Below, piece by piece: positions 35,698 through 44,389 of a stretch of 64,000 nucleotides of DNA. The notes under the pieces are model-generated. The model made no database searches, was not told the DNA's origin, and worked only from the letters and a program-made list of their open reading frames with translations. The translations under genes and the position numbers were made by a program. Origin of the DNA: Helicobacter pylori (lineage in GTDB: Bacteria; Campylobacterota; Campylobacteria; Campylobacterales; Helicobacteraceae); contig NZ_CP122954.1 of the NCBI RefSeq assembly GCF_030323545.1, forward strand, positions 930,001-994,000. Reading direction: 5' to 3'. The stretch's first letter is position 1. Each line of letters starts with the position of its first letter.

Positions 35698-36280
35698 AAT
35701 GTTTCCTTTTATTATTCTTCATAACGATACGAGCATTCATATAAAGATCCGCTTCAATGTCATAGGCGTTTGTAAGAACACCATTAGCTATCGCTAACTC
35801 CCTACTCACAAACACGATTAAGGGGCGTTTTAGTCGCCTTTTGAATAATGGGGGCAAACTCCTATCATACATGCCTAGCCCAAAACCCACGCGCCTAAAG
35901 CTTGTATCCATTCCTAAAATCGGCACGACAATACAATCCAATTCTAGCTTATAATAGCGCGACAAACTCGGCTCATCAAACCACCCCAAACGCCTTAAGG
36001 GCAACCTAAAGGGCGCGATAGTGAAACCCTCTTTAGAAAAATTAGCACCTTTTTTGATGCTTTTGGGCAACCACACGCGCTTATTTTTTTGTCTTAACTT
36101 CAAAATCAAAGGTCTGATGTCAAGCTCATGCCCTAATGGGCTATACAATAAAATATTTTGATAATCTTTGAGTTTCAAAAATAAAAGCTTGCAAGCTAGT
36201 TTATCCCTGACTGCTTTATCTTTGGTTGGTTTAGCCCTTTTCAAGCGTTCTTTACAAAAATCTCTAAAAATCGTTTTAAT
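35597..36280 (-). CDS. 5-formyltetrahydrofolate cyclo-ligase family protein, probable ATT start
   Basis: MTHFS-fold protein that normally makes 5,10-methenyl-THF from 5-formyl-THF with ATP. Family signature VVPILGMDTSFRRVGFGLGMYDRSLP and YSPLGHELDI are present. The usual start would be TTG 36244, but the frame extends twelve codons upstream with the typical basic N terminus (KTIFRDFCKERLKRAK), beginning at ATT 36280 with AAGGA eight bases away. The C-terminal 33 codons are read through the rny start region, an unusual overlap of 101 bases that may reflect a shifted stop. Length 227 residues with the ATT start. Confidence 0.75.
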   Translation of the reverse strand: MKTIFRDFCKERLKRAKPTKDKAVRDKLACKLLFLKLKDYQNILLYSPLGHELDIRPLILKLRQKNKRVWLPKSIKKGANFSKEGFTIAPFRLPLRRLGWFDEPSLSRYYKLELDCIVVPILGMDTSFRRVGFGLGMYDRSLPPLFKRRLKRPLIVFVSRELAIANGVLTNAYDIEADLYMNARIVMKNNKRKHYEHGVNLHFIRSLGSVFDYRSSHVLCDEKDLLC

Positions 36281-36308
36281 GGTTATAATCCTTAAATTTT
36301 AGACTTAC

Positions 36309-36321
36309 ATTATAGTATAAT
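36309..36321. promoter_or_regulatory. Back-to-back divergent -10 boxes in a palindrome
   Basis: ATTATAGTATAAT is a perfect palindrome that contains a consensus TATAAT on each strand. On the plus strand it serves the lipoprotein gene (start 36369), on the minus strand the MTHFS/rny pair (start 36280). Transcription starts would fall about 41 and 20-25 bases before the respective start codons. Confidence 0.6.
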
Positions 36322-36368
36322 TTTAGGTTATTAGTTACCATTTTATTATTCTTAAGGATGTGTTTATA

Positions 36369-36926
36369 ATGAGAATTAAGGCTTATTTTTGGCGTTTTAT
36401 CGCGCTGGTTTTGATCGTTTTGTTGAGTTTTAACGCTTGTAAAAATTCCCAAAAACCTCAAGATTCTCAAAACAATACCCCACAAGAAAATAGCCCTAAA
36501 ACCTACACCGCTATGGATTTGAATAACCAAGAATACACCATCACAGGCGATTTAGATTCTCTCAATATCAGCCCGGATTCTAACACCCCCACCCTATTAA
36601 TTTTAAGCGCTTTAGACGATTCTTTGAAAGATTACGCCCCCACCTTTAACATCTTAAAAAAAACTTTTAAAGATCGTTTGAGGGTGCTTATTTTACTCAA
36701 TAAACCCTATTCAAGCGGTGAAGTCAAAGACTTTAGCACGCGTTCTCAAGCTGATTTTACGATTTTAAACCCTAAAGATACCGCTCTTTTTGATCATTTA
36801 AACCATAACGCTTTAGATCATTCTTTTAACATGCTTTTATACTACAAACACCAATTGATTAAAATGTATCAGGGGATCGTGCCAATAGAAATGCTCCAAT
36901 TTGATATTTCCAATTTAAAGGATTAA
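36369..36926 (+). CDS. Lipoprotein, thioredoxin-fold-like (HP0762-like)
   Basis: A 185-residue predicted lipoprotein: signal helix [15 protein letters not shown] with lipobox Cys24, an Asn/Gln/Pro-rich linker, then a domain with [21 protein letters not shown] and [14 protein letters not shown] that resembles a thioredoxin or TlpA fold without a CxxC motif. So no redox activity is expected. ATG 36369 has AAGGA ten bases upstream; a GTG at 36360 is too close. It is followed by ftsY after seven bases. Function unknown. Confidence 0.75.
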   Translation: MRIKAYFWRFIALVLIVLLSFNACKNSQKPQDSQNNTPQENSPKTYTAMDLNNQEYTITGDLDSLNISPDSNTPTLLILSALDDSLKDYAPTFNILKKTFKDRLRVLILLNKPYSSGEVKDFSTRSQADFTILNPKDTALFDHLNHNALDHSFNMLLYYKHQLIKMYQGIVPIEMLQFDISNLKD

Positions 36927-36933
36927 AAAAACC

Positions 36934-37815
36934 ATGTTTAATTTTTTCAAAAAAATTGTCAATAAAATTAAGGGTGAAGAGGCTAAAGAAAAAAAGCGCC
37001 AAAGCATTCCTAAAGAGGAATTAGAAGAAATTTTGATCAGCTTTGACATCCAATACGATTTGATAGAAAGCCTATTGAAGCATTTAGGCGATTTAGTTAC
37101 GCCCAAGCAACTAGAAGTCGCTTTGTTGCGTTTTGTGCGTGGGGAGAGCTATTACGATAAAACCCGCCTAAAAACCATCACCACAAAACCCTTAGTGCAT
37201 TTGATCGTGGGGGTTAATGGGGCGGGCAAAACCACAACGATCGCTAAATTAGCCAAGCTCTCTTTAAAACAGCATAAAAAAACGCTTTTAGGGGCAGGCG
37301 ATACCTTTAGAGCGGCCGCAGTCAAACAGCTCCAGTTGTGGGGCGAAAAGCTTAACATTCAAGTCATTAGCGCCAAAGAAGGGAGCGATCCAAGCTCTTT
37401 AGCTTACAACACCATAGAAAGCGCGATCGCTAAAAATATAGATGAAGTTTTTATAGACACCGCTGGGAGGTTACACAACCAGACCAACCTTAAAAATGAG
37501 CTTTCTAAAATCGCGCGCACCTGCTCTAAAGTTTTAAAAGACGCCCCCTTTTATAAATTCCTTATTTTAGACGGCACGCAAGGGAGTTCTGGGCTCACTC
37601 AAGCGAAAATTTTCCATGAGACTTTGGCGCTAGACGGCGTGATTATGACTAAGCTTGATGGCACTTCTAAAGGCGGAGCGATTTTAAGCGTGCTGTATGA
37701 GTTGAAATTACCCATTCTTTATTTAGGAATGGGCGAAAAAGAAGACGATTTGATCGCTTTTGATGAAGAACGCTTTATAGAAGATTTGGTTGATGCGGTA
37801 TTTGTGGAACAATAA
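36934..37815 (+). CDS. ftsY: Signal recognition particle receptor FtsY
   Basis: SRP-receptor GTPase that docks ribosome-SRP complexes at the membrane. The 293-residue protein is a minimal form without a long acidic A domain: short basic amphipathic N terminus ([13 protein letters not shown]), N domain, then G domain with [43 protein letters not shown] and [11 protein letters not shown]. Gene order with the preceding lipoprotein suggests shared transcription from the divergent promoter at 36.3 kb. Confidence 0.95.
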   Translation: MFNFFKKIVNKIKGEEAKEKKRQSIPKEELEEILISFDIQYDLIESLLKHLGDLVTPKQLEVALLRFVRGESYYDKTRLKTITTKPLVHLIVGVNGAGKTTTIAKLAKLSLKQHKKTLLGAGDTFRAAAVKQLQLWGEKLNIQVISAKEGSDPSSLAYNTIESAIAKNIDEVFIDTAGRLHNQTNLKNELSKIARTCSKVLKDAPFYKFLILDGTQGSSGLTQAKIFHETLALDGVIMTKLDGTSKGGAILSVLYELKLPILYLGMGEKEDDLIAFDEERFIEDLVDAVFVEQ

Positions 37816-37833
37816 AAAATACAACTATACCAA

Positions 37834-37965
37834 ATGCGTAAGTATATCATGAACAGTATGATTAAGCAACCTTATGATGAGTTCAATGTTTTCTATAAGG
37901 GCGATGATAAAGCACCTTTTGAAAGATTTATTCGAAGAATTAAGATTAAAACATTGCAAAAATAA
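37834..37965 (+). CDS. Short ORF, possible gene remnant
   Basis: A 43-codon ORF beginning MRKYIMNSMIKQPY and ending RIKIKTLQK. No ribosome site is obvious and I recognise no family. It lies between ftsY and the accessory island and may be a fragment of a lost gene. The rest of the 215-base gap holds nothing else clear. Confidence 0.25.
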   Translation: MRKYIMNSMIKQPYDEFNVFYKGDDKAPFERFIRRIKIKTLQK

Positions 37966-38030
37966 TATAGAAGTTATTACCAATATAGTAAGATAGGAGT
38001 TTTAAACTCCTATAACCTTATTCTGAGCAC

Positions 38031-38670
38031 CTATTGATTAATATTGTTATTGTTGTTTTTAATGCCTAATTTATTATATATATCTCCTACTTTTACTTTT
38101 TTGATAAAATCACAATGTTTAGTAAGGCTACTCTCTATTTTTTGTTCGAGATCTTCAAAAAGGATAATTTCTGTTTGAATTCCATTTGTTCTAGCCAATT
38201 TTAAAGCCGGAGACATATCAGAGTCATATCCTATTAAAACTACTTTTTCTACAAAATGTTTTAAGGAAATTTCTAGCATATCTATTCCAAGAAGCATATC
38301 TACTTGTTTTTGAACTTCCACATTACCACGCTTAACAAGTTTCCCGAGTCTCAAAGCAGTATGATTTAAGCGTTCTAGTGTTGACAAGAAATTCAGTATA
38401 TCTTTCTTTTTAGAATGGCTATCTAGTGGTTTTGCTGTGTAAAAGAATATTCTATATAGATTTAACAAGTCTTTCTCATGGTCTTTGTCTTTCTCATGGT
38501 AATTGTCAAAGTAACTGTCAAAAACACATAAATTACAAAAATCTACAACTTTCTGTGGATTACTGTTGTAATCAAAAAAGAGATTTTTCTTTTTCCATGT
38601 TTTTTTTAAAAACACCTATTCTCAAATTTTCAAAATCAACGAAAATTGCTGTTTTTTGTGTATGGTTCAT
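38031..38670 (-). pseudogene. NYN-domain (PIN-like) nuclease gene, frameshifted (HP0764-like)
   Basis: Predicted RNA-cleaving NYN-domain protein. ATG 38670 with an AAGGA site encodes AIFVDFENLRIGVFKK, the NYN N terminus with its first acidic residue, then stops at a TGA shortly after. The next frame carries the rest: FDYNSNPQKVVDFCNLC, the conserved KQVDMLLGIDMLEISL and VVLIGYDSDMSPALKLAR with further acidic catalytic residues. Losing one base from A8 (AAAAAAAA after GTTTTT) or from T6 just downstream restores one protein of about 212 residues. A GTG at 38615 could start the C-terminal part alone, which would lack the first catalytic Asp. Confidence 0.7.
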
Positions 38671-39117
38671 AATTTTTATCCTTTTTATGTGGACAACCAG
38701 GGCTACAGGAATAAATAACACCCTAGTTGAGTAATATGCTATCTATTATAATAAATTTTTTGTAAGAAGTCAAACTTATAGATTTTTTATGCTTCAATTA
38801 ATTATTGTTTATAATCGTAGAACTATTGGTGAAATAGAGTCTGTTTTTATAGGATATCAATAACCAAATTTAAAAATGCTATTAGCATTTTTTACAATCA
38901 ATAGTAAAGAGCTTGACGCTAGTCAAGTGATAGCTTTAAAAAGCGGTCTTCTTGAATTAGGGGTTTTTAGTTGGGGGTTGTAGGGGGAATTATTTCAAAA
39001 ATACTCCTATCCCCTTAAGAGAATGAGTTTTATCATAAAATAGAATAGCTAAAAACCCCTTTTTTTAACAATAAGACTTTGAGTGTTCATATTTAATGAA
39101 AATAGAGCTATTTTAGT
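38671..39117. other. Gene-poor AT-rich gap with short ORF remnants
   Basis: No full gene seen. On the plus strand there are fragments reading LIIVYNRRTIGEIESVFIG (near 38790-38863, stop TAA) and, from ATG 38876, a 35-codon ORF with ELDASQVIALKSGLLELG ending at 38983. These look like eroded coding sequence but I recognise no family. The hairpin at 38872-38892 lies within. Confidence 0.4.
38872..38892. terminator. Bidirectional hairpin AAAAATGCT-ATT-AGCATTTTT
   Basis: Nine-base perfect stem with a three-base loop, flanked by T on one strand and A on the other, so it could stop transcription in both directions. It lies 200 bases upstream of the NYN gene and 225 bases beyond the YkgJ-like gene stop. 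Confidence 0.4.
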
Positions 39118-39440
39118 CTATTCCGTAATAATAACCCTAAAACTTATATCCATATGGTTTGCTTCTTGCAAAGCGTTACAAACCTCTGCGTTTTTGGCAT
39201 AAAACTCCTTAAGCGGGATGTGGGAATAAAGCTTTTTGTGCGCTTCATCAATCCTGCAAATTAACGGGCGCAATTCATAAATCTTGCACAGATTGGTTTC
39301 TGAATCCAAAAACTTGCACACCCCATTGCCAGCATCAAACCCAATAAGCTCAATAATCCCGGTGATATTTTTACAGCAAAGCCCGCAAGAGGTGCAAGGG
39401 AAGCGATTAAGGGTTGTTTGCTTTTTTTTGATTTTTTCAT
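39118..39440 (-). pseudogene. YkgJ-family Cys-cluster protein, frameshifted at A8
   Basis: Predicted zinc- or iron-chelating CxxCxxCC protein. ATG 39440 with an AGGAG site encodes MKKSKK and then a run of eight A. With eight A the frame departs into an unrelated 59-codon reading. With nine A it reads KKKQTTLNRFPCTSCGLCCKN, the YkgJ signature, then GVCKFLDSETNLCKIYELRPLICRI to the stop at 39118, about 107 residues. Only the C-terminal 67 residues (from ATG 39321) are directly open, lacking the cysteine cluster. Function of the family is unproven. Confidence 0.7.
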
Positions 39441-39500
39441 GCTCTCTCCTTTATACTCTCTCTTTCACGCCCTCTTTTTCTCTTTTAAAGCTCCATAGTC

Positions 39501-40489
39501 TTAAGAAGTCTTGTCGTCTCTTAGATCTTCAAGCCGTACCTGCCTAAATCTAATACCACCCAAGCTATAATTCCCATTTTCTAGGGCATTTATCTGATTT
39601 CGCATGAGATTGAGAGCGTTTTGCGCTTTTTTATTGAGCTTTTGGTGTTCATCCATAATAGAGATTTTCAAAAAAGTGCTCAAACTAGAAAGTGTTGAAA
39701 CGGTAACACAGAGTTGATCTTTTTCTTTTTGATTGTAAAGAGAGGTATCGTAGTGATGCTTTTTCATCGTGGCGATGGCGTCTTGAGAGAGCGAGAAAAA
39801 CAGTGCATCGCATTTGGTGATCTGTCTGGTGAAAAGCCTCGCCATTTTCTCAACGGCTTGAAGATTAGCAACTATCGCATCTGCTTTTTAACGGCTGCTT
39901 CAACTTGAGAGAGATAAGTCTTGGCATTTTCTCGCTTCTTTTCCATTTCAGAAGCGCTCACAGCTCCCAAAATAGCGAGTGCAGGTGCGGCAAAAAGCCC
40001 TCCAATCACTGCCATGCCTGCAAGACCACTCGCAGCGAGCCCTCCACCTAACATAGTGCCAGTAGTAAAACTAGAAATAAATAAACCACCATAGCCCGCA
40101 AACATTCCCCATATAGCACTCTCCTCGCTCATACCACTGGCATTAAGTTGATTGGTGATTTTTTGTGCGTCTGAAACCTGGCATTGAATGTCTTGCATGT
40201 TGATACCTTCAATAATAATCCTACTGCGATTCAATCGGTGGAAATGATCCAAAAAGTTTGAAACGCTATGGCTTAAAACATGGAGTTTTTTCTCGCCAAA
40301 CCTTGCAAAAGCCAATTTGCAATCAGACTCCGCAGACTCAGCCTTTTTAGCTTCTTCCTCTTTTAAACTCTCTGCCTTTTTAATAAATTCATCAGCTTCG
40401 CAATCGGCATCGAGCGCATCAATCCCTTTTTTGACTCCGTATCCTGCTGCCGCTAGGGCTACTCCAGCTAAAATAAATGGTAATGGCAT
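39501..40489 (-). pseudogene. Glycine-rich membrane protein, frameshifted (HP0766 region)
   Basis: ATG 40489 with AAAGGAG opens MPLPFILAGVALAAAGYGVKKGIDALDADCEADEF: a hydrophobic segment, a charged helix, then a glycine-rich double membrane stretch (GGLFISSFTTGTMLGGGLAAS and AVIGGLFAAPALAILGAVSAS). After VEAAVKK it stops at TAG. One extra A in the A5 run (plus-strand T5, 39885-39889) continues into ADAIVANLQAVEKMARLFTRQI and a helical C terminus ending at 39501, about 328 residues in all. Family unknown to me; it resembles neither transporter nor OMP. It begins one turn of helix after the upstream gene of similar design, so the pair likely forms one system. Confidence 0.6.
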
Positions 40490-40500
40490 GTTTTTCTCCT

Positions 40501-41323
40501 TTACATTCTTATGTTTTTATTGCTAGTAATGAGTTCCCAGCCTTCTTGTTTATTATCAAATAACGCCTTTTGACCCAGCCATTCTCGGGATTTGTTATTG
40601 ACCCCTATGGTCAAATCCGCATCACCCGCACAAAGCACTCTCCTAAGCTCGTCAAAACTCTGATCGAAAAACTTTGTAGTTTCATGAAAATATTGCTCAA
40701 ACACCTCCTTAAATTGATTTTGATACGCCTCTAAGTGCTTGATGATTTCACGGCATTCTTTTTCAATCTCAATGCGCCTTTGGTGCGCCTCCTTGGCTTC
40801 CTTGAGAGTCTTTAGCGAGACATCATAAAAAGTTTTACTCATCACTGTGCCCACAAAACCCCCAATGAGTGCTCCAACTACAGGAATGGGGATTGCTAAT
40901 TGACCAATACTCCCCATAGCTATACCGCTTAAAAAAGTAGTGTTTTCTTTCCCAAGTTCCTCCAAACACTCCACCCTATCAATCTTTCCACGAAAATATT
41001 TAATTAAAATTCTACAACTTTTCACACCAACCCCTACAACCATCGCAGGCATTGAACCCTTGCTAAGGCTTTGGATGGCTTTATTAGCGTTATTATGCAT
41101 CATGCCCCCCAACAATGAACCCCCAGATGCAATACCATAACTATGCACCACACTCTTTAGAGTCTTAGTGGCGGCGTGCTTGAGTACTTCTTTGTGGTCT
41201 TTTCCTTTTTTTTTGGCATTCATAGATACTCTTTACAAATGAAATAGAACCATTCAAGAATTCAAGCCATAAAGCACCTACCCCAGCTTCATGAGAATTT
41301 AGCAACACATCTTGATTTAACAT
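40501..41323 (-). pseudogene. Glycine-zipper membrane protein, frameshifted at A9 (HP0767 region)
   Basis: ATG 41323 has a strong AGGGAG site and encodes MLNQDVLLNSHEAG and GALWLEFLNGSISFVKSIYECQKK, then an A9 run. With nine A it ends soon after. With eight A it joins GKDHKEVLKHAATKTLKSVV and the rest to 40501, about 272 residues. A downstream ATG 41223, with a weak site, could start the 240-residue part alone. The body has glycine-rich hydrophobic stretches (SYGIASGGSLLGGMM and QLAIPIPVVGALIGGFVGTVM) and a long charged helix. Function unknown; pore or membrane-binding activity is speculation. Confidence 0.6.
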
Positions 41324-41345
41324 AAATTGTCTCCCTTTAGCGGTG

Positions 41346-41474
41346 TTAATAGACAGAATTTAAGAAGTTTAAAAAGAACGGGGGATTTTGAAGAATCCAA
41401 GAAAGGCTTATAAGTAATCCCCCCAGAAAGACTAGAAAAAAACTAGGGATAAAAAACGCTAGGATTTTTTCCAT
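41346..41474 (-). CDS. 42-residue single-pass membrane peptide
   Basis: ATG 41474 with AAAGAG eight bases upstream, stop TAA 41346-41348. The peptide starts MEKILAFFIPSFFLVFLGG, continues as one hydrophobic helix to about residue 28, and ends in an uncharged tail (FFLNFLNSVY). It lies 22 bases upstream of the glycine-zipper gene on the same strand and heads the accessory island. Small size, one helix and a structured start region recall type I toxins, but it does not resemble the AapA peptides I know from H. pylori. No homologue known to me. Confidence 0.55.
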   Translation of the reverse strand: MEKILAFFIPSFFLVFLGGLLISLSWILQNPPFFLNFLNSVY

Positions 41475-41502
41475 AAGATGCTCTTTATTGTTTAATCCTA
41501 GC
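41458..41502 (-). promoter_or_regulatory. Inverted repeat enclosing the start of the membrane peptide
   Basis: GCTAGGATT (41502-41494 on the minus strand) and AATCCTAGC (41466-41458) form a perfect nine-base stem. The 27-base loop contains the ribosome site and the ATG (41474-41472). In mRNA this places the initiation region in a loop and the first codons in the stem. Confidence 0.6.
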
Positions 41503-41574
41503 CACTACAACCAAAAATCCTAAAAAACCGCCTTATTTTTAAAATAAAAAGGTTTAAAATAATCAATATTTTCC

Positions 41575-42540
41575 CTACCCCCCTGTGTAGTAAAACGCTC
41601 TTGTGGGAGTTTCGCTGTTTTTATCATTCCACATGTTTTTTTCTGGTTTATTGATGACAGATTGCTTTAAAAGCCTTTTTATATTTTTTGTATCCTTATT
41701 CATGATCGCCTCTTTAGCGTCTATGGCGTCTTGATAGTATAAACATGGGCAAATCTTACCATCAGAAGCCAAACGGATACGATTGCAAGATTGGCAAAAA
41801 TCATCGCTATGCGGAGCGATAATGCCAAATTGATAGCCATTTTCCAGCGTGTAGATTTTAGAAGACCCTTGTTTGGGTTTTTCTGTCGCAATGATTTGAT
41901 ATTTTTGAGCGATCAAATCTAAAATTTCTCGCTCTTTCAAGCCTTTAACCAAACTTTTAGCATGCGTGTTTTCCATAAATTCAATGTAGCGGATTTGTAT
42001 GCACCTCTTTTTTGCGTATTCCAAAAGCTCTAAGATTTCATCATCATTAACGCTCTTTATCACAACCGTGTTTAATTTGAGTTTTAAACCCGCTTTCAAG
42101 GACTCTTCAATCCCCTCTAGCGTGTTTTTAAGAGCGTCTTTTTGAGAGATTTTTAAAACCCTATCGCTTTTTAAAGAATCTAATGAAACATTCACCCGGG
42201 ATAAACCGGCATTTTTTAAATCCTTAGCCATTTTTTTGAGTAAAAAACCATTAGTGCTTAAAACTAACGCTACTTCCTTATTATAGGCGTGTAGTTTAGC
42301 GATAAACTCGTCTAAACCCTTGCGCAACAATGGCTCCCCACCCGTGATTCTGATTTTTTTAACGCCTTCATCAATAGCGATTTTAAGAAATTCTAAAACA
42401 TTATCCAAAGGCAATAATTCTTCATCATCAAAAAAATCTAATGGCGTAGCAGGCATGCAATACTGACACCTGAAATTACATTGCTTGGTTACAGAAACCC
42501 TAATATAGTCAATAACCCTATTAAAACTATCTACTAACAC
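41575..42540 (-). CDS. moaA: GTP 3',8-cyclase (molybdenum cofactor synthesis)
   Basis: Radical SAM enzyme that starts molybdopterin synthesis from GTP. The 321-residue protein has the N-terminal cluster CNFRCQYC (Cys21, 25, 28), [17 protein letters not shown], the C-terminal second cluster [21 protein letters not shown] and the essential terminal GG. It is divergent from mobA, another cofactor gene, across an 86-base gap that should hold both promoters. Confidence 0.95.
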   Translation of the reverse strand: MLVDSFNRVIDYIRVSVTKQCNFRCQYCMPATPLDFFDDEELLPLDNVLEFLKIAIDEGVKKIRITGGEPLLRKGLDEFIAKLHAYNKEVALVLSTNGFLLKKMAKDLKNAGLSRVNVSLDSLKSDRVLKISQKDALKNTLEGIEESLKAGLKLKLNTVVIKSVNDDEILELLEYAKKRCIQIRYIEFMENTHAKSLVKGLKEREILDLIAQKYQIIATEKPKQGSSKIYTLENGYQFGIIAPHSDDFCQSCNRIRLASDGKICPCLYYQDAIDAKEAIMNKDTKNIKRLLKQSVINKPEKNMWNDKNSETPTRAFYYTGG

Positions 42541-42626
42541 TCCCTTTTCCCTTATGCCCTTTATTTAAGCTTTTAGTGTAACATAATAAAATAATGACTT
42601 AACAACATCAAACATGGATAGATCTT

Positions 42627-43232
42627 TTGAAAAACCCTATCATTGATAACATTCCTTGCGTTTTATTAGCTGGGGGCAAAAGCTCTCGTTTTACCATCAA
42701 TAACATTCCAATCAATAAGGCTCTCATGCCTTTAAAATCGTATTCTAGCCTTTTAGAATACCAATACTCGCGCCTTTTAAAACTTTTCGAACAAGTCATT
42801 ATCAGCGCTAAAAAATCGTATGAACTAAACGCTCCCTATCTTTTAGAAAAAGAAAGCGGCCTTTTTTCGCCCCTTTTTGGCATTCATAACGCTTTTTTAA
42901 CGCTACAAACCCCTTATATTTTTTTTATCGCCATAGATGCACCTTTAGTGTCCTTTGAAAGCATCAAGGCTCTTTGTGGGATTCAAAACTTTAGCGTAAT
43001 CTATGCTAAAAGCCCTACAAAAGAACATTATTTGATTTCTTTGTGGCATCAAAGTGTCCTTAACGCTCTTTGTTACGCTCTTAAAACACAAAATTATCGC
43101 CTTAGCACTCTTGTGAAAAATACCTCTTCTATCGCTATCCATTTTAATCAAGAAGAAGAATTTTTAAACCTAAACACCTTAAAAGACTATGAATTAGCCG
43201 TTCAAATTTTAAAAGAGGGATCAAATGGCTGA
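42627..43232 (+). CDS. mobA: Molybdenum cofactor guanylyltransferase
   Basis: Attaches GMP to molybdopterin to make the bis-MGD form. The 201-residue protein has the nucleotide loop [28 protein letters not shown], and the metal aspartate region [15 protein letters not shown]. It starts at TTG 42627, as no ATG is in frame nearby. Its stop overlaps the flhB start by eight bases, coupling a cofactor gene to a flagellar gene. Confidence 0.88.
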   Translation: MKNPIIDNIPCVLLAGGKSSRFTINNIPINKALMPLKSYSSLLEYQYSRLLKLFEQVIISAKKSYELNAPYLLEKESGLFSPLFGIHNAFLTLQTPYIFFIAIDAPLVSFESIKALCGIQNFSVIYAKSPTKEHYLISLWHQSVLNALCYALKTQNYRLSTLVKNTSSIAIHFNQEEEFLNLNTLKDYELAVQILKEGSNG

Positions 43233-44301
43233 AGAAGAAAAAACCGAACTCCCTAGCGCGAAAAAAATCCAAAAAGCCAGAGAAGAAGGCAATGTGCCTA
43301 AGAGCATGGAAGTGGTGGGGGTTTTAGGGTTATTGGCTGGGCTGATGAGTATTTTTGTTTTTTTTATATGGTGGGTGGATGGCTTTAGCGAAATGTATCG
43401 CCATGTGTTGAAAGATTTTTCCCTAGATTTCAGTAAAGAAAGAGTTCAAGAGCTGTTTAACCAACTGGCTAAAGACACTTTTTTATTGCTTTTACCGATT
43501 TTAATCATTTTAGTGGTGGTGGCGTTTTTATCCAATGTCTTGCAATTTGGCTGGCTCTTTGCCCCTAAAGTCATTGAGCCTAAATTTTCTAAAATCAACC
43601 CTATCAATGGCGTCAAAAACCTTTTTTCTTTAAAAAAGCTCCTTGATGGGAGTTTGATCACCTTAAAAGTTTTTTTAGCTTTTTTTCTGGGGTTTTTCAT
43701 CTTTTCCTTATTTTTAGGGGAATTAAACCATGCGGCTCTTTTGAATTTGCAAGGCCAGTTATTGTGGTTTAAAAATAAGGCGTTATTACTCATTTCTTCG
43801 CTTTTATTTTTATTTTTTGTCTTGGCTTTTGTGGATTTAGTCATCAAACGCCGCCAATACACTAACTCTTTAAAAATGACTAAACAAGAAGTTAAAGACG
43901 AATACAAACAGCAAGAAGGAAACCCAGAAATCAAAGCCAAAATCCGCCAGATGATGGTAAAAAACGCCACGAATAAAATGATGCAAGAAATCCCTAAAGC
44001 CAATGTCGTGGTTACTAACCCTACCCATTATGCCGTCGCTCTCAAATTTGATGAAGAACACCCTGTGCCTGTGGTGGTGGCTAAAGGCACGGATTATTTA
44101 GCCATTAGGATTAAGGGAATCGCCAGAGAGCATGACATAGAAATTATAGAAAATAAAACGCTCGCCAGAGAGCTTTATAGAGACGTGAAATTAAACGCTG
44201 CCATACCAGAAGAATTGTTTGAAGCGGTGGCGATTGTCTTTGCGCAAGTGGCCAAATTAGAGCAAGAACGCCAAAAACAAAAAATCATTAAATCTCTTTA
44301 A
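43225..44301 (+). CDS. flhB: Flagellar export apparatus protein FlhB
   Basis: Inner membrane export-gate protein that switches substrate class from rod/hook to filament. The 358-residue protein begins [27 protein letters not shown], has four membrane helices to about residue 205, a cytoplasmic linker, and the self-cleavage motif NPTH at residues 265-268 followed by YAVALKFDE. It starts within mobA. Nothing in the sequence suggests a defect. Confidence 0.95.
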   Translation: MAEEEKTELPSAKKIQKAREEGNVPKSMEVVGVLGLLAGLMSIFVFFIWWVDGFSEMYRHVLKDFSLDFSKERVQELFNQLAKDTFLLLLPILIILVVVAFLSNVLQFGWLFAPKVIEPKFSKINPINGVKNLFSLKKLLDGSLITLKVFLAFFLGFFIFSLFLGELNHAALLNLQGQLLWFKNKALLLISSLLFLFFVLAFVDLVIKRRQYTNSLKMTKQEVKDEYKQQEGNPEIKAKIRQMMVKNATNKMMQEIPKANVVVTNPTHYAVALKFDEEHPVPVVVAKGTDYLAIRIKGIAREHDIEIIENKTLARELYRDVKLNAAIPEELFEAVAIVFAQVAKLEQERQKQKIIKSL

Positions 44302-44333
44302 GATTTTTTAAACCCGCTTTTAAGCCCTAAAAA

Positions 44334-44360
44334 GACACTCAATCAAGGACACTCAATCAA
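44334..44360. repeat. Tandem 13-base direct repeat GACACTCAATCAA
   Basis: Two exact copies (44334-44346 and 44348-44360) separated by one G, in the 88-base convergent gap between flhB and the membrane protein gene. No function apparent. Confidence 0.7.
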
Positions 44361-44389
44361 AAGGCTTTAAGCTATCCCTAACTTGAGTT

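Noticed and set aside
41515..41550. AT-rich imperfect palindrome after moaA as terminator
   Set aside because: Stem is only A/T with mismatches and can arise by chance at this base composition.
44334..44360. Tandem 13-base repeat as an attachment site or CRISPR remnant
   Set aside because: Only two copies with a one-base gap, no nearby integrase or cas gene.
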